Shown here: positions 1 through 12,347 of the stretch, piece after piece
Layout: each line of letters begins with the position of its first letter
How positions within the stretch are numbered: position 1 is the first letter of the stretch
Source of the DNA: Mastigamoeba balamuthi
Taxonomy: Eukaryota > Evosea > Mastigamoebida > Mastigamoebidae
NCBI GenBank assembly: GCA_902651635.1
Contig: CACRSC010000009.1
Coordinates: 441,679-505,678, forward strand
Direction of reading: 5' to 3'
DNA length: 64,000 nt
The notes under the pieces: model-generated
The model's database searches: none
The model's input: the letters and a program-made list of their open reading frames with translations, nothing else
What the model was told of the DNA's origin: nothing
Translations under genes and position numbers: made by a program

Positions 1-427
1 GACCTTCCTTGGAGCCGGCGAGGGGCGGCAGGGTGATGGAGAGCGAGCCCGAGCCGTGGCGGACGCCCGAGCGGAAGTCGCCCTCGTACTTGGCGTGGGC
101 AGCGGCGAACGTGTACGCGCCCCTGCCGCCGCGGACGCCGTGCTGGTACTCGCCCTCGTAGACGTCGCCGTTGGCGAAGCGGTTCTTGGCGCCGGGCCCG
201 TGGCGCTCGTTGGTCTCGGGGTCGCGCGGGCCCTCGTAGATGCCGAGGGCCGGGATGACCTCGGCGGCCTGGGCGGCCCTCTTTCGGCGGCGCGAGCCGC
301 TCTCGTCCCCTGTGCCGTCGCCGGCCGAGTCGTCGAGCTCGTCCTCGTCCTCGTCCTGCTCGGGCTCGTCCTCGACCTCGTCGGCGTCCTCGTCCTCGTC
401 CGACACTGCGCGTGCTCTCCTGCTCAT
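1..427 (-). CDS. RSPH1: RSPH1-like radial spoke MORN-repeat protein (3' part outside window)
   Basis: Start codon at 427-425, read to the left edge without a stop, so only the N-terminal ~142 residues are seen. The first ~45 residues are very acidic (runs of Asp/Glu). Then come MORN repeats: a GIYEGPRDPETNERHGPG segment, a FANGDVYEGEYQHGVRGGRG segment and a KYEGDFRSGVRHGSG segment. The acidic N-terminus followed at once by MORN repeats with NERHGxG matches radial spoke head protein 1, a structural protein of the 9+2 axoneme. This is the best hint that the organism builds a motile flagellum. Other MORN proteins are possible, but the N-terminal order fits RSPH1 best. It lies on the same strand as TBCB, with ~136 bp between them. 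Confidence 0.8.
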   Translation of the reverse strand, partial: MSRRARAVSDEDEDADEVEDEPEQDEDEDELDDSAGDGTGDESGSRRRKRAAQAAEVIPALGIYEGPRDPETNERHGPGAKNRFANGDVYEGEYQHGVRGGRGAYTFAAAHAKYEGDFRSGVRHGSGSLSITLPPLAGSKEG

Positions 428-563
428 CGTCGTAGGCTCTATTTATAGGAATACGGATTCACGAGATTTTTTCTCCCCGATTCAACAGCCGCCCCTCCCT
501 TCGGTGACGCAACGCCGCATTCCGACCACCGACAAAGTGGCACCGCCACCCAGCGTTGTTCCA

Positions 564-1320
564 TCAGATCTCGTCCTCGAGCGAGAGCTCGGGGAAGTCG
601 CCGACGGTGACGCGGTCGGGCCTCACGAAGAGCCCGTAGGCGCGCGGGCACTCGAAGTAGCGCCTGCCCTTGTGCGTCCCGTCGCACTTGCCCGTCGGCT
701 CGTCGAGCGCCACGCCCACCCAGGGCCCCGCGGCCAGGCCCTCGACGGGCCCCGCGAACCTGACGGTGCCCCTGCGCGGCACCTCCCCCGCGACCTCGCA
801 GCGCGCCCCGACCTCGGGCAGCGCCGCCGGCGTCGTCGTCTCCGCGGCCTCCGCGCCGGGCGCGCACTTGGGCAGCGCCCCGCGGCGGCGGAGCGCGCGG
901 AAGGTGTCGTCGCGCGCGTCGTAGCTCTTCTCGTCGAGCCTGTGGCGCAGCTCCTCGGGGCACGTGGCCTCGGCGCTGATCTGGCGCATGACGCTCGACG
1001 GGTCGTTGTCGACGACGTGGACGCCGTCGCCGGCCTGGGCGCCGTACGACTCGAGCGTGCGCGCGTCGTCGGCGAGCTCGATGTCGCCGGCGGGGCTCAG
1101 CAGCCGCAGGCTCATCGCCGAGACGCTGGTCCCGGTGACGATGTAGAGCTGGAAGATATCCGGGAATCGCGCAGATACTTAGGGCCCCGCGGGGTTATTG
1201 AAGGCGGGGCGCGCGTGCCTTGTCCTTGACGGCGGCGATCGTGAGGCCGAGGGAGAGCCGCTTGATGGCGCGCAGGGACGGGTCGAGCGAAGACGTGATG
1301 GTGAGCTCAACATCAGCCAT
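564..1320 (-). CDS. TBCB: Tubulin-folding cofactor B (Ubl + CAP-Gly)
   Basis: Two exons: 1219-1320 and 564-1148 (687 nt, 228 aa). Residues 1-~90 form a ubiquitin-like domain. The C-terminal third is a CAP-Gly domain with the pattern GTVRFAGPVEG...GPWVGVALDEPTGKCDGTHKGRRYFEC. The protein ends in DFPELSLEDEI, the acidic DEI-type tail known to engage TBCE. The family helps release and fold alpha-tubulin in the cytosol. The intron (1149-1218) has to begin with GC (AAG|GCACGC) and end in CAG: joining KDK to LYIVTGTS restores the ubiquitin-like fold, and no GT donor does so. A GATAT element lies about 45 bp upstream of the start. Confidence 0.9.
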
Positions 1321-1389
1321 TGTCGGAAGAACCGCTTGCGCGTTTGCGTCAAACACCACCGGGTATACAGATATGACCAAAGGAATCTC

Positions 1390-3960
1390 CCTCTATTTTT
1401 AGATTCTCCCCAGTAAGCACAATGGTCCTAAAGGGAGTACTGCGCCTTATTGTACAACTCCGTTCCTGCGAAAAAAGAGCTTGTCTGAATGAGACGATGC
1501 TTTGGAATTGGATTTATCCCTACTCTGAATACAACAATATTGAAGTTATCACTGTGAAATGTGGTACATGTTACAGTACAAATCACAATCAACCAGGTCC
1601 GCCTTTTTCATGAACACTTCAATTACTGATAATTTTTAATTGGAGAAATTATAAGCCATAAATGATCTGATCATAAAATATCATAATTCGGAGTATCTGA
1701 TTAAGACAAAAATGTCTCTCACAGAGAAACAGAGATGAGCTATAGTTTTTGCACAACCATACAATGATCCCTCATTGGAGCAAGAGGTACTTTGCATAGT
1801 ACGTGCACTGCAGCTGTAAAACAGCCCAACAATGAATAGATCAGTACCAGATGGTGTTGCTTCACCTTACTGTCAAAATCAGAAGAGCAACAACAAAGAA
1901 GAACAAATAAATTCTGACTAGGGTAAAATACCAGTCCTCTTGCTCAATCTCAGTTCTTCATCAGTTCCTTCATCTTCAAGTATCACTTTTTCACTATTTG
2001 AAGGTAATTGCATACTGTCAATGCTAAGTATCAGACTTTGTTCAAGCCTGTGTTAAAATAGTATATAAGCATTCACAGTGTGATTTTTGCAAGGAAAATC
2101 TGCAAAAAGATTAAAGCAATGCATGGTTCAGTGATAAGTTCACGTTCTGGTTAAAAAAAACAAAGACATAGTATTAACAGCTTTCTGATTATCAATTTTT
2201 GGTCCAACCAAAAACAGACAGGTACAGTATTACTATAAAGAAATAATTCAGGTTTAGAAGTGATTTTCATCAAATGGATTTGAACAGCTTTACATCTTCC
2301 AGGGGAATCTCAATTCCGAAAGATGTATTACATCTATCAGAGAGCTCTTCTGCTTTTAATATGCCAGGCTTTTAAGAAGAAAGAAGCAATTTGAATATAA
2401 GAATTATTAGGCAATGCACTGTAAGATGGTTTGAAATACCAGCTTCTTCCTGTTTTTCTTCTCAGTCACTGCAGGCACTAAACTACTGCTTTCTTACAAC
2501 ACCTTTACTTCTCTTTACCATTCATCAATTAAAACAGTACAGAGAAAGGAACATACCTGTCTTGATACAGAAGAGTTGAAGTGAACTGTCTCAGCTTCTT
2601 TGGTTTTAGCTGAGTTATGTGCAGATTTATTTATCTGATCTAAAACTAGCTTTCAAAGGCATCAGCTCGACCCTGGCCCCTCTTATGGTCTACAAAAAGT
2701 TAATGCCTTTTTTCCAGGATCTTGTACACTGAATCAGAGTAGTGGCAAAAATGGTCATTTGGGGGCACAATCACAGTGAAATTCCTTAAAATGAAACGAA
2801 GCTGTGGTGGGCACCTTATGACTACCATAAACCAAGTTACAACCTGATGCGCTCTTACAGGCCACTCAGATAGCACAGGCAGATATTTGCTACAGTTATG
2901 CATAGTGCTACCTTAAGAACCTTGTACCTATAAGTAATATCTTCTACTGAATGCTGTAAACCATATCTTAGTCATTTCAGATAGATATTGCCATAACAAG
3001 ATAATCTGCTGTAATGATACCATTTAATTACAGAAATAAGAGAAATTACTCAGAATCAACCCTGTTATCTTTTTATCATATAATTTCTGAAATATGCCAA
3101 ATGAAATTATCGATATTTAATTTAAATCTGATCATGATAATTGGTCTGAGCAGTATGAAAATGCTAACAAATAGTAGAAACACAGCCCAAAGGTGAAGGA
3201 TTCTATCAGAGCAGTAGCTGAGTGCAATTACTTGAATTTAGTCCTGGATTGTATTCATTTATTCTTTTTTCTCTGAAGTTGCCATTTTTGCTCTCAGTAA
3301 TATGCTAGACTGATCCAAGTCCACGGTGCTTATACTGTGCAATGCACTTCTTTTCCCACTGTCATACCCTTCCTCTCTGCTTCTCTATAAGAGACATCTT
3401 TAGCACTAAGATATTGCATATTGTTACTGGTTTCTGCTTGATAGTACTGAAATGGTCTTAACAGACAGAAAAGAAAAGTAGGTGCTTTCTGATTTTATGA
3501 TTTAGTATTATAAAACAAGAAATAAAACTACTGAGAATAATTAAGAGCACAGAATAAGCATGAAGATCAAGAAGAGTAGATGATTTGGTGATAACAATTC
3601 ACTATCAGTGTATCATTTTTCTGTTCCGAGCTGAATCTAAATACCACCTGTTTAACTCATAATGCCTACACAACTAATAAGACAAGCATTCATAGGGCAG
3701 AGACAGAGCAAGGGCCTTGCGCAGATAGAAACTCTGAGGAATATCACCACAGTTGCATACTACACTTCAAAGAGTGCATATGTATTTGTTGCACATATGT
3801 AATTATGTGTATGTTCAGATTTCTTACGACAACGGCACAGCTCCTTGTTGTATCTGGCTTTACTGTCATCTGTGATTTCCACCTTCTCAGGCAGGAGTCG
3901 AGCAAGCTTCATAATTGCAGAAGCAGTCTCGAGAGTTGATGGCGGGGGAAAGCTGGCCAC
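1390..3960. other. AT-rich, CpG-poor island 1; no intact gene
   Basis: Base composition falls abruptly from very GC-rich flanks to AT-rich DNA, and CpG dinucleotides become rare while TG/CA are common. Only short ORFs occur (60-67 codons) and none has a recognised domain. The island begins just upstream of the TBCB start and ends exactly at the stop codon of the next gene. It resembles island 2 (18190-20790) in size (~2.6 kb) and composition. Island 2 holds a decayed transposase, so a decayed, once-methylated mobile element is a reasonable guess here, but no transposase motif was found. A 66-codon ORF at 3760-3960 (minus) is discussed with the neighbouring gene. Confidence 0.6.
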
Positions 3961-6900
3961 CTAGCACACGATGACACTGGCAACTACAATGCACAGGAGC
4001 AGCATGCGTGACAGGAAGACAGTACACGATGCTGACGCAACGGGCGTCTTGTGAGACGAGGAGACAGCCAGCTCAGAGACACATTGGCCGCTCTGCACAA
4101 CCATCATGTTCGCGCAGTGCGTGCATGTGCCGTCCACCGCGCTGCACCCATCGCAGTGCTCTGGTAGCACGCAATCTGCCCACATCCATCAGGAGGAGAG
4201 CAACAGATTCATGCCTCGCATACCGTGGCATGTGGTCCCGTTGCTGTAGCTCTTCTCGTGGCATGCACTGCACACACCAGAGTGCAGCTCATAACCCAGC
4301 TGGCAGCGTGAGCATTCATCCAGGGCCGTCATGTACTCAGAACAGCTGTCTCTGGGCGTCACAGCTGAAGGCGGAGTGTCAGAAGGAGAACAGAGATCGC
4401 CGCAGAGGGCAGCGCACGTTTGCACTGGGAATTGCCCTGAGAGAACGACCCCTGAATGCACGGGCTGCACGTAGCTCCCGAGATCCCGTACCCGGCAACG
4501 CATGCCGAGCACTCGCCGCTCAGAGAGGTGCATGCTGTGCACATTTCGGGGCATCTGAGGCAAGCTGTCGTCCCGTTGCTCCACGTACCGTTGCACTGGG
4601 AGCACGCGCCAGCTACCAGCCCGAAGCCAGCCTCGCACGCGGTGCACGAGCTGCTTGCGTGGTTTGCCTCGATGCAGTGCGCAGGCCCCTCTGTGATGTC
4701 GACGTCAGGGCAAAACAGTAGAACCTAATAGGCGTGATACCATTGCACTCGCCCGTCCCGTTGCTCCACTTGTTCCCCATGCAACCGACACACGTGCCGC
4801 CTCTCAGCCCGAACGAGTGCTGGCAGAGTGTGCATGCGCCCTCTGAGGGCGTGCACAACGCGCAGTTGCTGGGGCCAGAGGAGCAGGGGCTGGACAGGTT
4901 GCTGCTCCACGTGTTCCCGGTGCACGGCGTGCAGAGACCGCCGTTGTTCCCGTAGCCCGGCAGGCACACCGAACAGAGGCCAGTTCTCGGGTCACAACTC
5001 GAGCAGTTGCGCAGTTCGCAAGCTGTAAAGGACGCGGGATGGCGTAAGTAAGAGCTGCGCGGTGTCCCGCACTGACGGTGGCCTCACCGGTGCAGTTTAG
5101 CCCGCTACTCCACGTGTTCTTGACAGTGCACGGCGAACACGTGTGGGCCTGCAGGTCTACCTGGAACCCCGGAGCGCACCGAACGCACCCAGCCGTGTGG
5201 TTGCAGTCCCTGCACTCTGAGGCACAGCTAGCGCACGGACCTGTACCGTCCCCGTGCGTGTTTCCACGGCACTGGGAGCAGTTCCCGTTGTACAAGCCCG
5301 TACCAGGTGTGCACTTGACGCACTCGCCACTGGTACTACTGTAGGTCAGGCAGAAGTCCCTTGCGACAACATCTGTGATCAGGGGATGAGACGAAGAACA
5401 GGAGGGGAAGCTCACCTCTGCACGACGTGGTTCCGTCGCTGTATGTGGCGCCGGCCTTGCACTCGGTGCAGGTCTTGCCGCTGAGCCCCCATCCAGGTTG
5501 GCACCTTGTACAGTCCCCTGAGCTGCTGTTGCACGCCACACAAGTCGCTGAACATTCTGCTCGTCACGCTGTCAGCGCCAGCGTTGAGGCTGAGAGAATG
5601 GCGTGCCTCTGCACTCGAACGTGCCGTCACTGTACTGCGTGCTCAGGCATACGTGGCAACTGAGGCCTGCATAGCCCAATCCAGGCCTGCACTGTGTGCA
5701 CGACCTTACGCTCCCCGACACAGTGCAGCTGGCTTCTATGCATCCCGGGCACCTCTCGCAGTTACCTTGGAACGCAACCATGTTACCACTGCAAGCGATG
5801 CAGACGCCGCTCGCGCGGCTACAGTTCGTGCAGCCACTGGGCAAGACGCAGGCTACGGACGGAGGTTGTCAGCATTGGCGGTGAACTCATGCGGTCAGCA
5901 CCTTGACACTGCGAGGCGGTGCCATCAGAGAACCAGGTGGCCGGGCACTCGGAGCACGTATTGTTGCTGTGCAGAGCGAACCCGACGGCGCAGCGGGAGC
6001 AGGCGCCGGTGGCGTTGTCGCAGTCGGCGCAGTGGGCTGGGCACTTGGCACAGGCCATCGAGCCGCTGCTCCACTCATCGTCTTGGCATTTGACGCAGGC
6101 ACGCGATACCAGTCCATACTTGGCAGGACACCTGGCGCACCCGGCGGTGGCGGAGCACTCGAGGCACGCCCTGTCGTTGGCACAGTCTGCCGGTGGAGAG
6201 TAAGTGGCACAGCCAGCGGAGAGAAGCTGAGCGCACTGAAGCAGCAGGACGGCCTGGGAGAAGAGCACGGGATGGCGTTGGGGTCTGCTGTACACTTGCA
6301 GGTGTCACTGCTGCACCCCCACCCAGAGTCGCAGGCCTCGTCCGTGGCGTCGCCCTCGAAGGCGTCAGGGTAGTCGATGGCACCGTTGCCGCAAGCCCCT
6401 GGCCGTCGGGCGTGAGCTGAACCCATGAGGTGGCGTTGGGGCTCACGTGAGACGGTGTACTTCAGAAGCACGCTGTAGGCCTTGTAACCAGTCAGGGCCC
6501 CAGCGCCGAGGAAGTACGGAGTCCCCGCTGTTGTCATCACGGTGATGACTCGGCCTCCGCTCTCCCGGTGGCCCGACTTGACCATCTGGCAGCTCCCGCC
6601 GGCCTTGGCGTACAGGACAGGATCGGAGGAGCTCTCATTGGTCTTTGCCCAGAACCTGACCATGCTGCCCGTGCCCACAACCTTGTACACAAGTCCTGCT
6701 CAGGCAAGGCAGCGGCGCAAGTGAGAAGCCCAACAAGCCGCAAGCCTACTCCCCCGCCTCGGACCTTTGCGTGGCGTGTCGCAGTAAGAATCGAGGGGCA
6801 GGTCGTCCGGTATGACCGCGGTGCCCTCGTACGGCACCGGCAGCGCCTGCGAGCTGTTGGCGATGCCCACGTTGAACGGCAGCCCCGTCTTGGGCCCTGA

Positions 6901-8075
6901 GCAGGCGCGTCAGCGGTGCGGGTACGCACGCGAGGCCGCACAGCAGGTCTGGAACGTCAGGGGAGGTGTGCTCTGCTTGGCGACACAGTCGTGGGTCGAC
7001 GGGCAGCTGCCGCAGTCGACCGTGCCTCCGCACCCGTCGTCGACCAGCCCGCACTCCGAGTACCCTGGCACGCACTGAGTTGTCCTGTTGGCTGGCACGC
7101 ACGCCTCTGTCACCCGGACACCCCCCGTGGGGAGGAGGTGAGCAGGTGTCGAGTGGGCTCAGGTGGGGCGTGCCCTCGCTGTAGAGGAAGCGGGAGAACA
7201 TCGCATTCCAGCTCTTGGAGACCGGGTGGGCCGTTTCGTTCCAGTCCCACACCGCGTAAGATGGGCTACCCATCCAATTGTACATCCGGAACCCGCCGTT
7301 GCGGCTGCCCACGGCGACGTACATCGATGGCGACGTGATCTCTGCATCCAGGGGAGGGAGGGGGGGGGCAGCGTCAGGCATACACACGTGTTTCTGGGGC
7401 CGACTGTATGGGTAAGCTGCTCGCTTACTGAACTCGCTGCCTGTCAGGTGCAGGACATGCCACAGGGGCTCCGCCGTCTGGCTGTTCCGCACCAGCGAGA
7501 ACTCGGCGTGCGCGGACCGCGGGCCATTGTTTGTCGCGTATAGCGAGACGTCGACGACCGTGTCCACGGCGGCCCAGCCCAGAATGCACAGCTGCGAGAG
7601 GCGAGAGGCGGTTGGCTGGTCGATTAGCGAGGGAACAGCTCTTTTGTTGTCGTTGTCCGGTTCATATTTCCCGCAGGCGTGTTGCGTTGTCAGGCCCTCC
7701 CCGACGCCCCGCTCCCAGCTGCCGAGGGCGTGCATGGCAGGGATGGGGGCACGAGTGCTTAAATCGGCGCGAAAGCCGCAAAAGCCGTTGTGTTGCGGTG
7801 GGGGGCGTGGTGTGGAGACTGGAGAGAAAACGGACCGTCCTGATGGTGTGGTTGACATGCGAGGCAAAGTCCACCTGCTGGGCGAACCTGTACGCCCGCA
7901 GGTCGTCCAGGAGCATGGGCGACCGCTGCGTGCGCCCGGGCCACCTGTCCACAACGTGGCCGTTGCCGCAGGGCCACACGAACGGCAGCTGCGCGCCCCA
8001 CGCGCCGCAGCAGAAGGCGGCCACCAACAGCGGAGCCAAGGACGCCAGCCGATAAACTCCCGCAGTGCCCGACAT
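3961..8075 (-). CDS. Large cysteine-rich (furin-like repeat) surface protein
   Basis: Start at 8075 gives a signal peptide (MSGTAGVYRLASLAPLLVAA, cleavage near GAWGA). About 14 exons follow. Exons at ~7440-7590 and ~7120-7345 form a Cys-poor N-terminal domain. Next come a DDGCGGTVDCGSC-type module (~6910-7113) and a CGNG...DEACDSGWGCSSDTCKC module (~6290-6400, like DUF4215/myxo Cys-rich repeats). Many furin-like/VSP-like repeats with C-x2-C pairs and W/YSxGT signatures fill ~3970-6215, mostly one or two repeat units per exon. The C-terminus is a hydrophobic stretch (FLSRMLLLCIVVASVIVC) directly before TAG at 3961-3963, so the end is a GPI signal or a membrane span with no tail. It is likely a cell-surface receptor or coat protein. 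The gene shares its general layout with the gene at 32151. Function unknown. Confidence 0.75.
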
Positions 8076-8685
8076 GCGCAGATAACCAATGCTCGCAAAC
8101 CAAACCAGGGGGATGGTGAGGGCCTGCGATGTGATGCGCAGGCGCCGGAGAACAATTTAATGCAGTGGGCTGCCTCAGGTGTTCTGCTGAGGTGCACTTT
8201 CCTTCTGCTGAGGAAAACGAGTGCTTTTTCTTCTGGTTCACAGGGGAGCTGGCCACCCCTCTGCAGGCTCAGAGCATCAAGTACGCGGAGCGACGACGTG
8301 GAAGTGTTAAACCTTGCTCGAGTTGCAGTGCTCCCTCGGGTAGTTGGGTGTACTGTACACCAGCCAGTATCAACGCGCGAGGATTTCCTTGTGGGGTGTG
8401 GTTTCGTTGGGGTCCGCTTATCCCAGCCTGGTGCTTCAGTAGGGTGGTGCCCGAGCGCAGTCCCAAGGTTGGTCTTGCCTTGGAGGCCATCCCAGCCCCT
8501 CGGTATGACCCGCTTGTGGGGATCGTAGTTTTCGGGTGGCGAATGTAAAACGTCGTGAGTCACTCTGCTGAGGTAGTGGTGGGCAGACTGAATACAGCGC
8601 GTTGGGGCGCTACCAAGATGTATTGGGTGGTGGGTGGGTGTGCAGAGGGAGTGGCGGCACGGCGTGTCTGCCCCCGCAGGACGGC
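8076..8685. other. Intergenic spacer, no gene seen
   Basis: This is the 5' flank of the Cys-rich gene and the 3' flank of the ART-armadillo gene, both on the minus strand. Composition is intermediate in GC. Open frames here (e.g. 8165-8548 plus) show no domain, no signal peptide and no splice-compatible neighbours. Confidence 0.5.
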
Positions 8686-11600
8686 TCACAGCCCGAGGTG
8701 CGTAAGCAGGCCCGTCACGGTGGCGTTGGACGAGTACTGCGCCTTGAGCTTGCTGCTGATGTCCTTGATCGACGTCGCCGCGGCCTCGCGGTACTGGTCT
8801 GTGCTCGCGTACTGTCAGAAAAAGGAGGAAGAGGCGGTGGCAAACAATGCGGGGGGAGGGGGCACACGCACCGTTGGCAGCGAGGCTCTTCATCGCCTTG
8901 CAGGCGTCCTCGAGCACCGCCAGGTTGGCCGCGTTCCTTCGGATGATGGCGTAGATGTGGGGAATGGCCCCCTCCTTTGCCAGCGCCACCGCGTTGGCCT
9001 CTATGGTCCCGTCGGCGTCGTCAGTCGACACCAAAGTTGTGGAAAAGGACGGAGTGGGCGCCCTCGCACCCTTGGCAGTTACGGCGAGGACCGCCAGGCA
9101 CGCTGCGCGCGCCACAGGCACGTTCTTTATGTGCACGCCGATCGACATGGCCAGGGGCAGCGCCCCGCCCTCCTTAACGAACAGGTCTGCTGTCCCCTCT
9201 GTGGCCGGGAGTTCAGTTTCGAGCGCCGATGGCAGGGGGGCGCGGACCCTTGGCGGGGATGACGTTGCTGATGACGTTGAACAGCTGCTCAGCGATCGGG
9301 GGTATGTTGCCGTGGTTCTTGAGCGCCGTCACAATGAGAGGCACAACGCCTTCCTTAAGGGTCTCCTCGCAGCCGCCCTCTGTATCACAGCCCACGCCCG
9401 CTGAGTGCACAAAGGAGGGTGGAGAGGGCCACCGCCACTCCCCAGTGTCGTCGCTGTGCAGTGCGCGCACGCAGGTTGGAGATGGCGCCGATGACCTTGA
9501 AGCACGAGTGCGCCACCTCGGGTGAGTCGGGGTACTGCTTGAGGCTGTGGTGCATCAGCGGCACTGCCCCCTCCTGCTGCAGCGTCTTGCGCAGCGAGTC
9601 TGTTGTTTGCTCCGAGTGTGAGTAGCTGAGCTTCGGCGCGACTCTAGGAGCGAGGACGAGGGGACTGAGACGCACCGGTCCTCGTGAGGTTGGCCAGGGT
9701 GCCGGTGACACGCTGGATGACCGTCAGGCTGTCGCTGTGGCGCTTGATCAGCGACAGCAGCAGCGGGATGCCGTTCTTGGCCGCGATGGCCAACCTCATC
9801 GACTCTGCGCTGCGCTGTCAGAGGCGCACCGCTAGGGAAGGGGGGAACGCTCGCACCGCTGGGGCGGGTGACCTTGAGCAGCACTGCGCAGGCGTGGTCG
9901 ACAATGCCCTGCTGCTTGATGTGCTTCGTGATGGCAGTGACGATCAGCGGAATCCCGTCGCCCTTCTCGAACTCGTCGTGCGTCGTCTCTGCGCCGTGTT
10001 CGGGGGCGAGTGAGTACGCGGAAGGGAGGGCTGCACCGTGCGCACCCATCTTGCTGAGGACGTGGAGGAGGCCGCAGGCGGCGACAACAACGTAGGGGCT
10101 CTTCATGTGCTGCTCCAGGACGCCGAGGAACGTCGTCACTCCGCCCTCAGTGCAGAGGTGCTGCATCCTCTCGGCTGCGGTGGGGGCCAGACGTGAGCTC
10201 GCGCGCCCCCCGGGGAGGGCCAGCGGGGCTGCCAACCGCTGCTGATGGCGATGCAGTATAGGGCCAGGCACGTAGACTCGATGATCTCCGAGGACGCGGG
10301 GTACTTCTTCACAGCTGCCAGCAGCAGCGTCGTCGCCTCGGTCTGTGACGCCTCGATCGCGTTCGACGCTGGGGGAGGCGCGGCATTGAGGCCCGAGGGA
10401 GTGGAGGGGGAGAGCGGGGGAGAAGGGCGTGAGCGCACTGGCGTCGAACTGGTGGTAGATGTTCCTCAGCGACCAGCAGATCTCTGTGGCGCACTGCTGC
10501 GAGTCCGAGTTCTTGAGGTTCTCGTCGAGGGCCGCCAGCAGCAGCGGGCTCGCGTCCACCTTGACAGCCTTGCAGATCGACTCGATGGGCTTGCGGTCTG
10601 CACGAGTCTATCAGGCCAACAGCGGCCTGCGAGAGGGCAGCGCACTCGAGTCCATCGAGATAGTCGAGAAGCAGTGGCAGACCGTCTCGACCAGCGTGTC
10701 CGTGTGCGGCGACTTGAGCGCGTCGATGATGGCACCGCCTGCATTCACAGTCCCGAGCTCCTCCTTCTCCGAGTCTGCAAGGGTAGGCCGGGGGCCTCCT
10801 CAGGAGAGGGCGGGCGGGAAGACATTGCACGCGCCGTACCCTTGACCTTCTTGGAGATGCGCTTGCAGCAGGCGATGACGATGGCCTCGCTGGCGTAGTT
10901 GTCCTTGAGGATCTCGATGACCGTCTTGAGGTTGCTCTCCTTGGCCACCATCTTCACCACCTGCGACTCCTTGGCCCCCACAGACCCCTTGCGCCTCGGC
11001 GTCGACGTCCCCCCGGACGACTCGGCGGGCTCGGCGGCCGCGGCAGTCGCGGGGGCCGGGGCGGGCGCCGAGGCGGCCGGGACGGGCTCTGCGGTCTCGA
11101 CGGCTTCGGGGGCGGGCGACTTGTCCTGCGGCGACGGCGAGCTGCTGGCGTCGACGGGGAGCACAGGGGCGCTCGTGGGCAGCTGGGTGAGCGCGACGAG
11201 CGACACGGCGCTGAGGTCCATCGAGCAGTCGACGCGGAACTCGCTGTTGGGCTCGAACAGGATCTCGTTCTGCGTGTTGGAAGAGAACCCGCTCACGTTC
11301 TTGCCGCTCACCGAGTTCACCAGGAACACCGTCCCCCCGAGCGCGTCCTGCGGCACGGGCAACCGTCGGGTCCCTCGTCAGGCGACGCGAGCGCGCTGGG
11401 TGCGTGCCTTGACGATCGCCTCGATGGGCGTGGAGGTGGCGCTGGCGCTGGCGATGGTGGTCCACGTGACCTTCTGCCCGGCCACGAACCTGTCGTGCTG
11501 CCTCTTGCTCGACGCGATGAACGCCAGCCCCTGCGCCGCAGCGGACCATCGGTCAGAGAGCGACAGAGGGGGGGAGAGACTGGCACGGCGGCGTCGCGGA

Positions 11601-12347
11601 CCTGGTACGCGGGGAGCAGCCTGAGGCCCGAGACGAGGTGCCAGAGGTACGACCTCCAGGGGGCCGCGGAGGCCTTGGTGGCCGCCCGCAGCGCCGCGTT
11701 GATCCTCTGCTGTATGCCGTCGGCCCCGAGGCCCGGGGCCCCGCAGAACAGCGACAGCGCGAGCGACTGGTCGCGCGAGAGCCCGCGCGAGGGCAGCGTC
11801 GACGACGAGTACGCGCCCGCCACGTACAGCTCCGCGCTCGTCGCCAGCGCGTCGAAGTTGGCGAGCCCCGCGTCCTTGAGGCACTCCCTCACAGTCCCCG
11901 CCTGCGCGTTCAACGGGTTCCCGACGCGTCAGGCGCGTCTGACCGCCGCTTTTCGCCCCGCCGCGGCGCGCGAGGCGGCGAAATCGGGTCGAAAACCGAC
12001 GGGGTGGGAGAGGTGGGAGCGGGGGTTGCGCGTGCCTGGAAGCCTGCGGGGAAGAGGTCGGCTGGGGGGAACGGCTTTGCGGCGTCTTCGTGGGCAGAGT
12101 CGTCCGAGACGCGCTCCTGCGTGCCCGAGGGCCTCTGCGACTTGGGCGACTTGAGCGCGGGCGCCGGGCCGTCGGCGGGCGCGGTCTTGCCGCGGGCGGC
12201 GCGCCAGCGCACGACGACGGCGAACTGCTGCGTCTTGGAGAGCTGCGTGTCTGCGACGACCGAGCGCAGGTCCTCCTCCGTCTCGATGTCCGCCACCGCG
12301 AGGCCGTTGGCGGACATGTGCGATTCGAACACAGCCCAGGGGTCCAT
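8686..12347 (-). CDS. ADP-ribosyltransferase-like domain fused to armadillo repeats
   Basis: Starts at 12347 (MDPWAVFESHMSANG) and ends at TGA 8688-8686, with more than 12 exons. Residues ~1-110 are a small helical segment plus a Pro/Ser-rich linker. The second part (11900-11160) looks like an arginine-type mono-ADP-ribosyltransferase: a helical N-lobe, then LLPAYQ|GLAFIA (intron 11531-11601), GQKVTWTTIASAS, and GKNVSGFSSNTQNEILF. The family's R-S-ExE signature appears as Q, an altered S motif (ASAS) and Q-x-E, so only the last catalytic Glu is clearly kept. A low-complexity Ala/Pro linker follows, then ~9-10 armadillo-type repeats to the C-terminus, mostly one per exon, with motifs such as GIPLIVTAITKHIKQQ, GIPLLLSLIKRHSDS and GAIPHIYAIIRRNAAN. 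The intron at 11348-11407 uses a GC donor. The ART activity is an inference. Confidence 0.75.

Noticed and set aside
6746-9148. 800-codon open frame on the minus strand
   Set aside because: It runs across the 3' end of one gene, a spacer and most of another in the wrong frame. The real exons of both genes lie in other frames with conserved domains.
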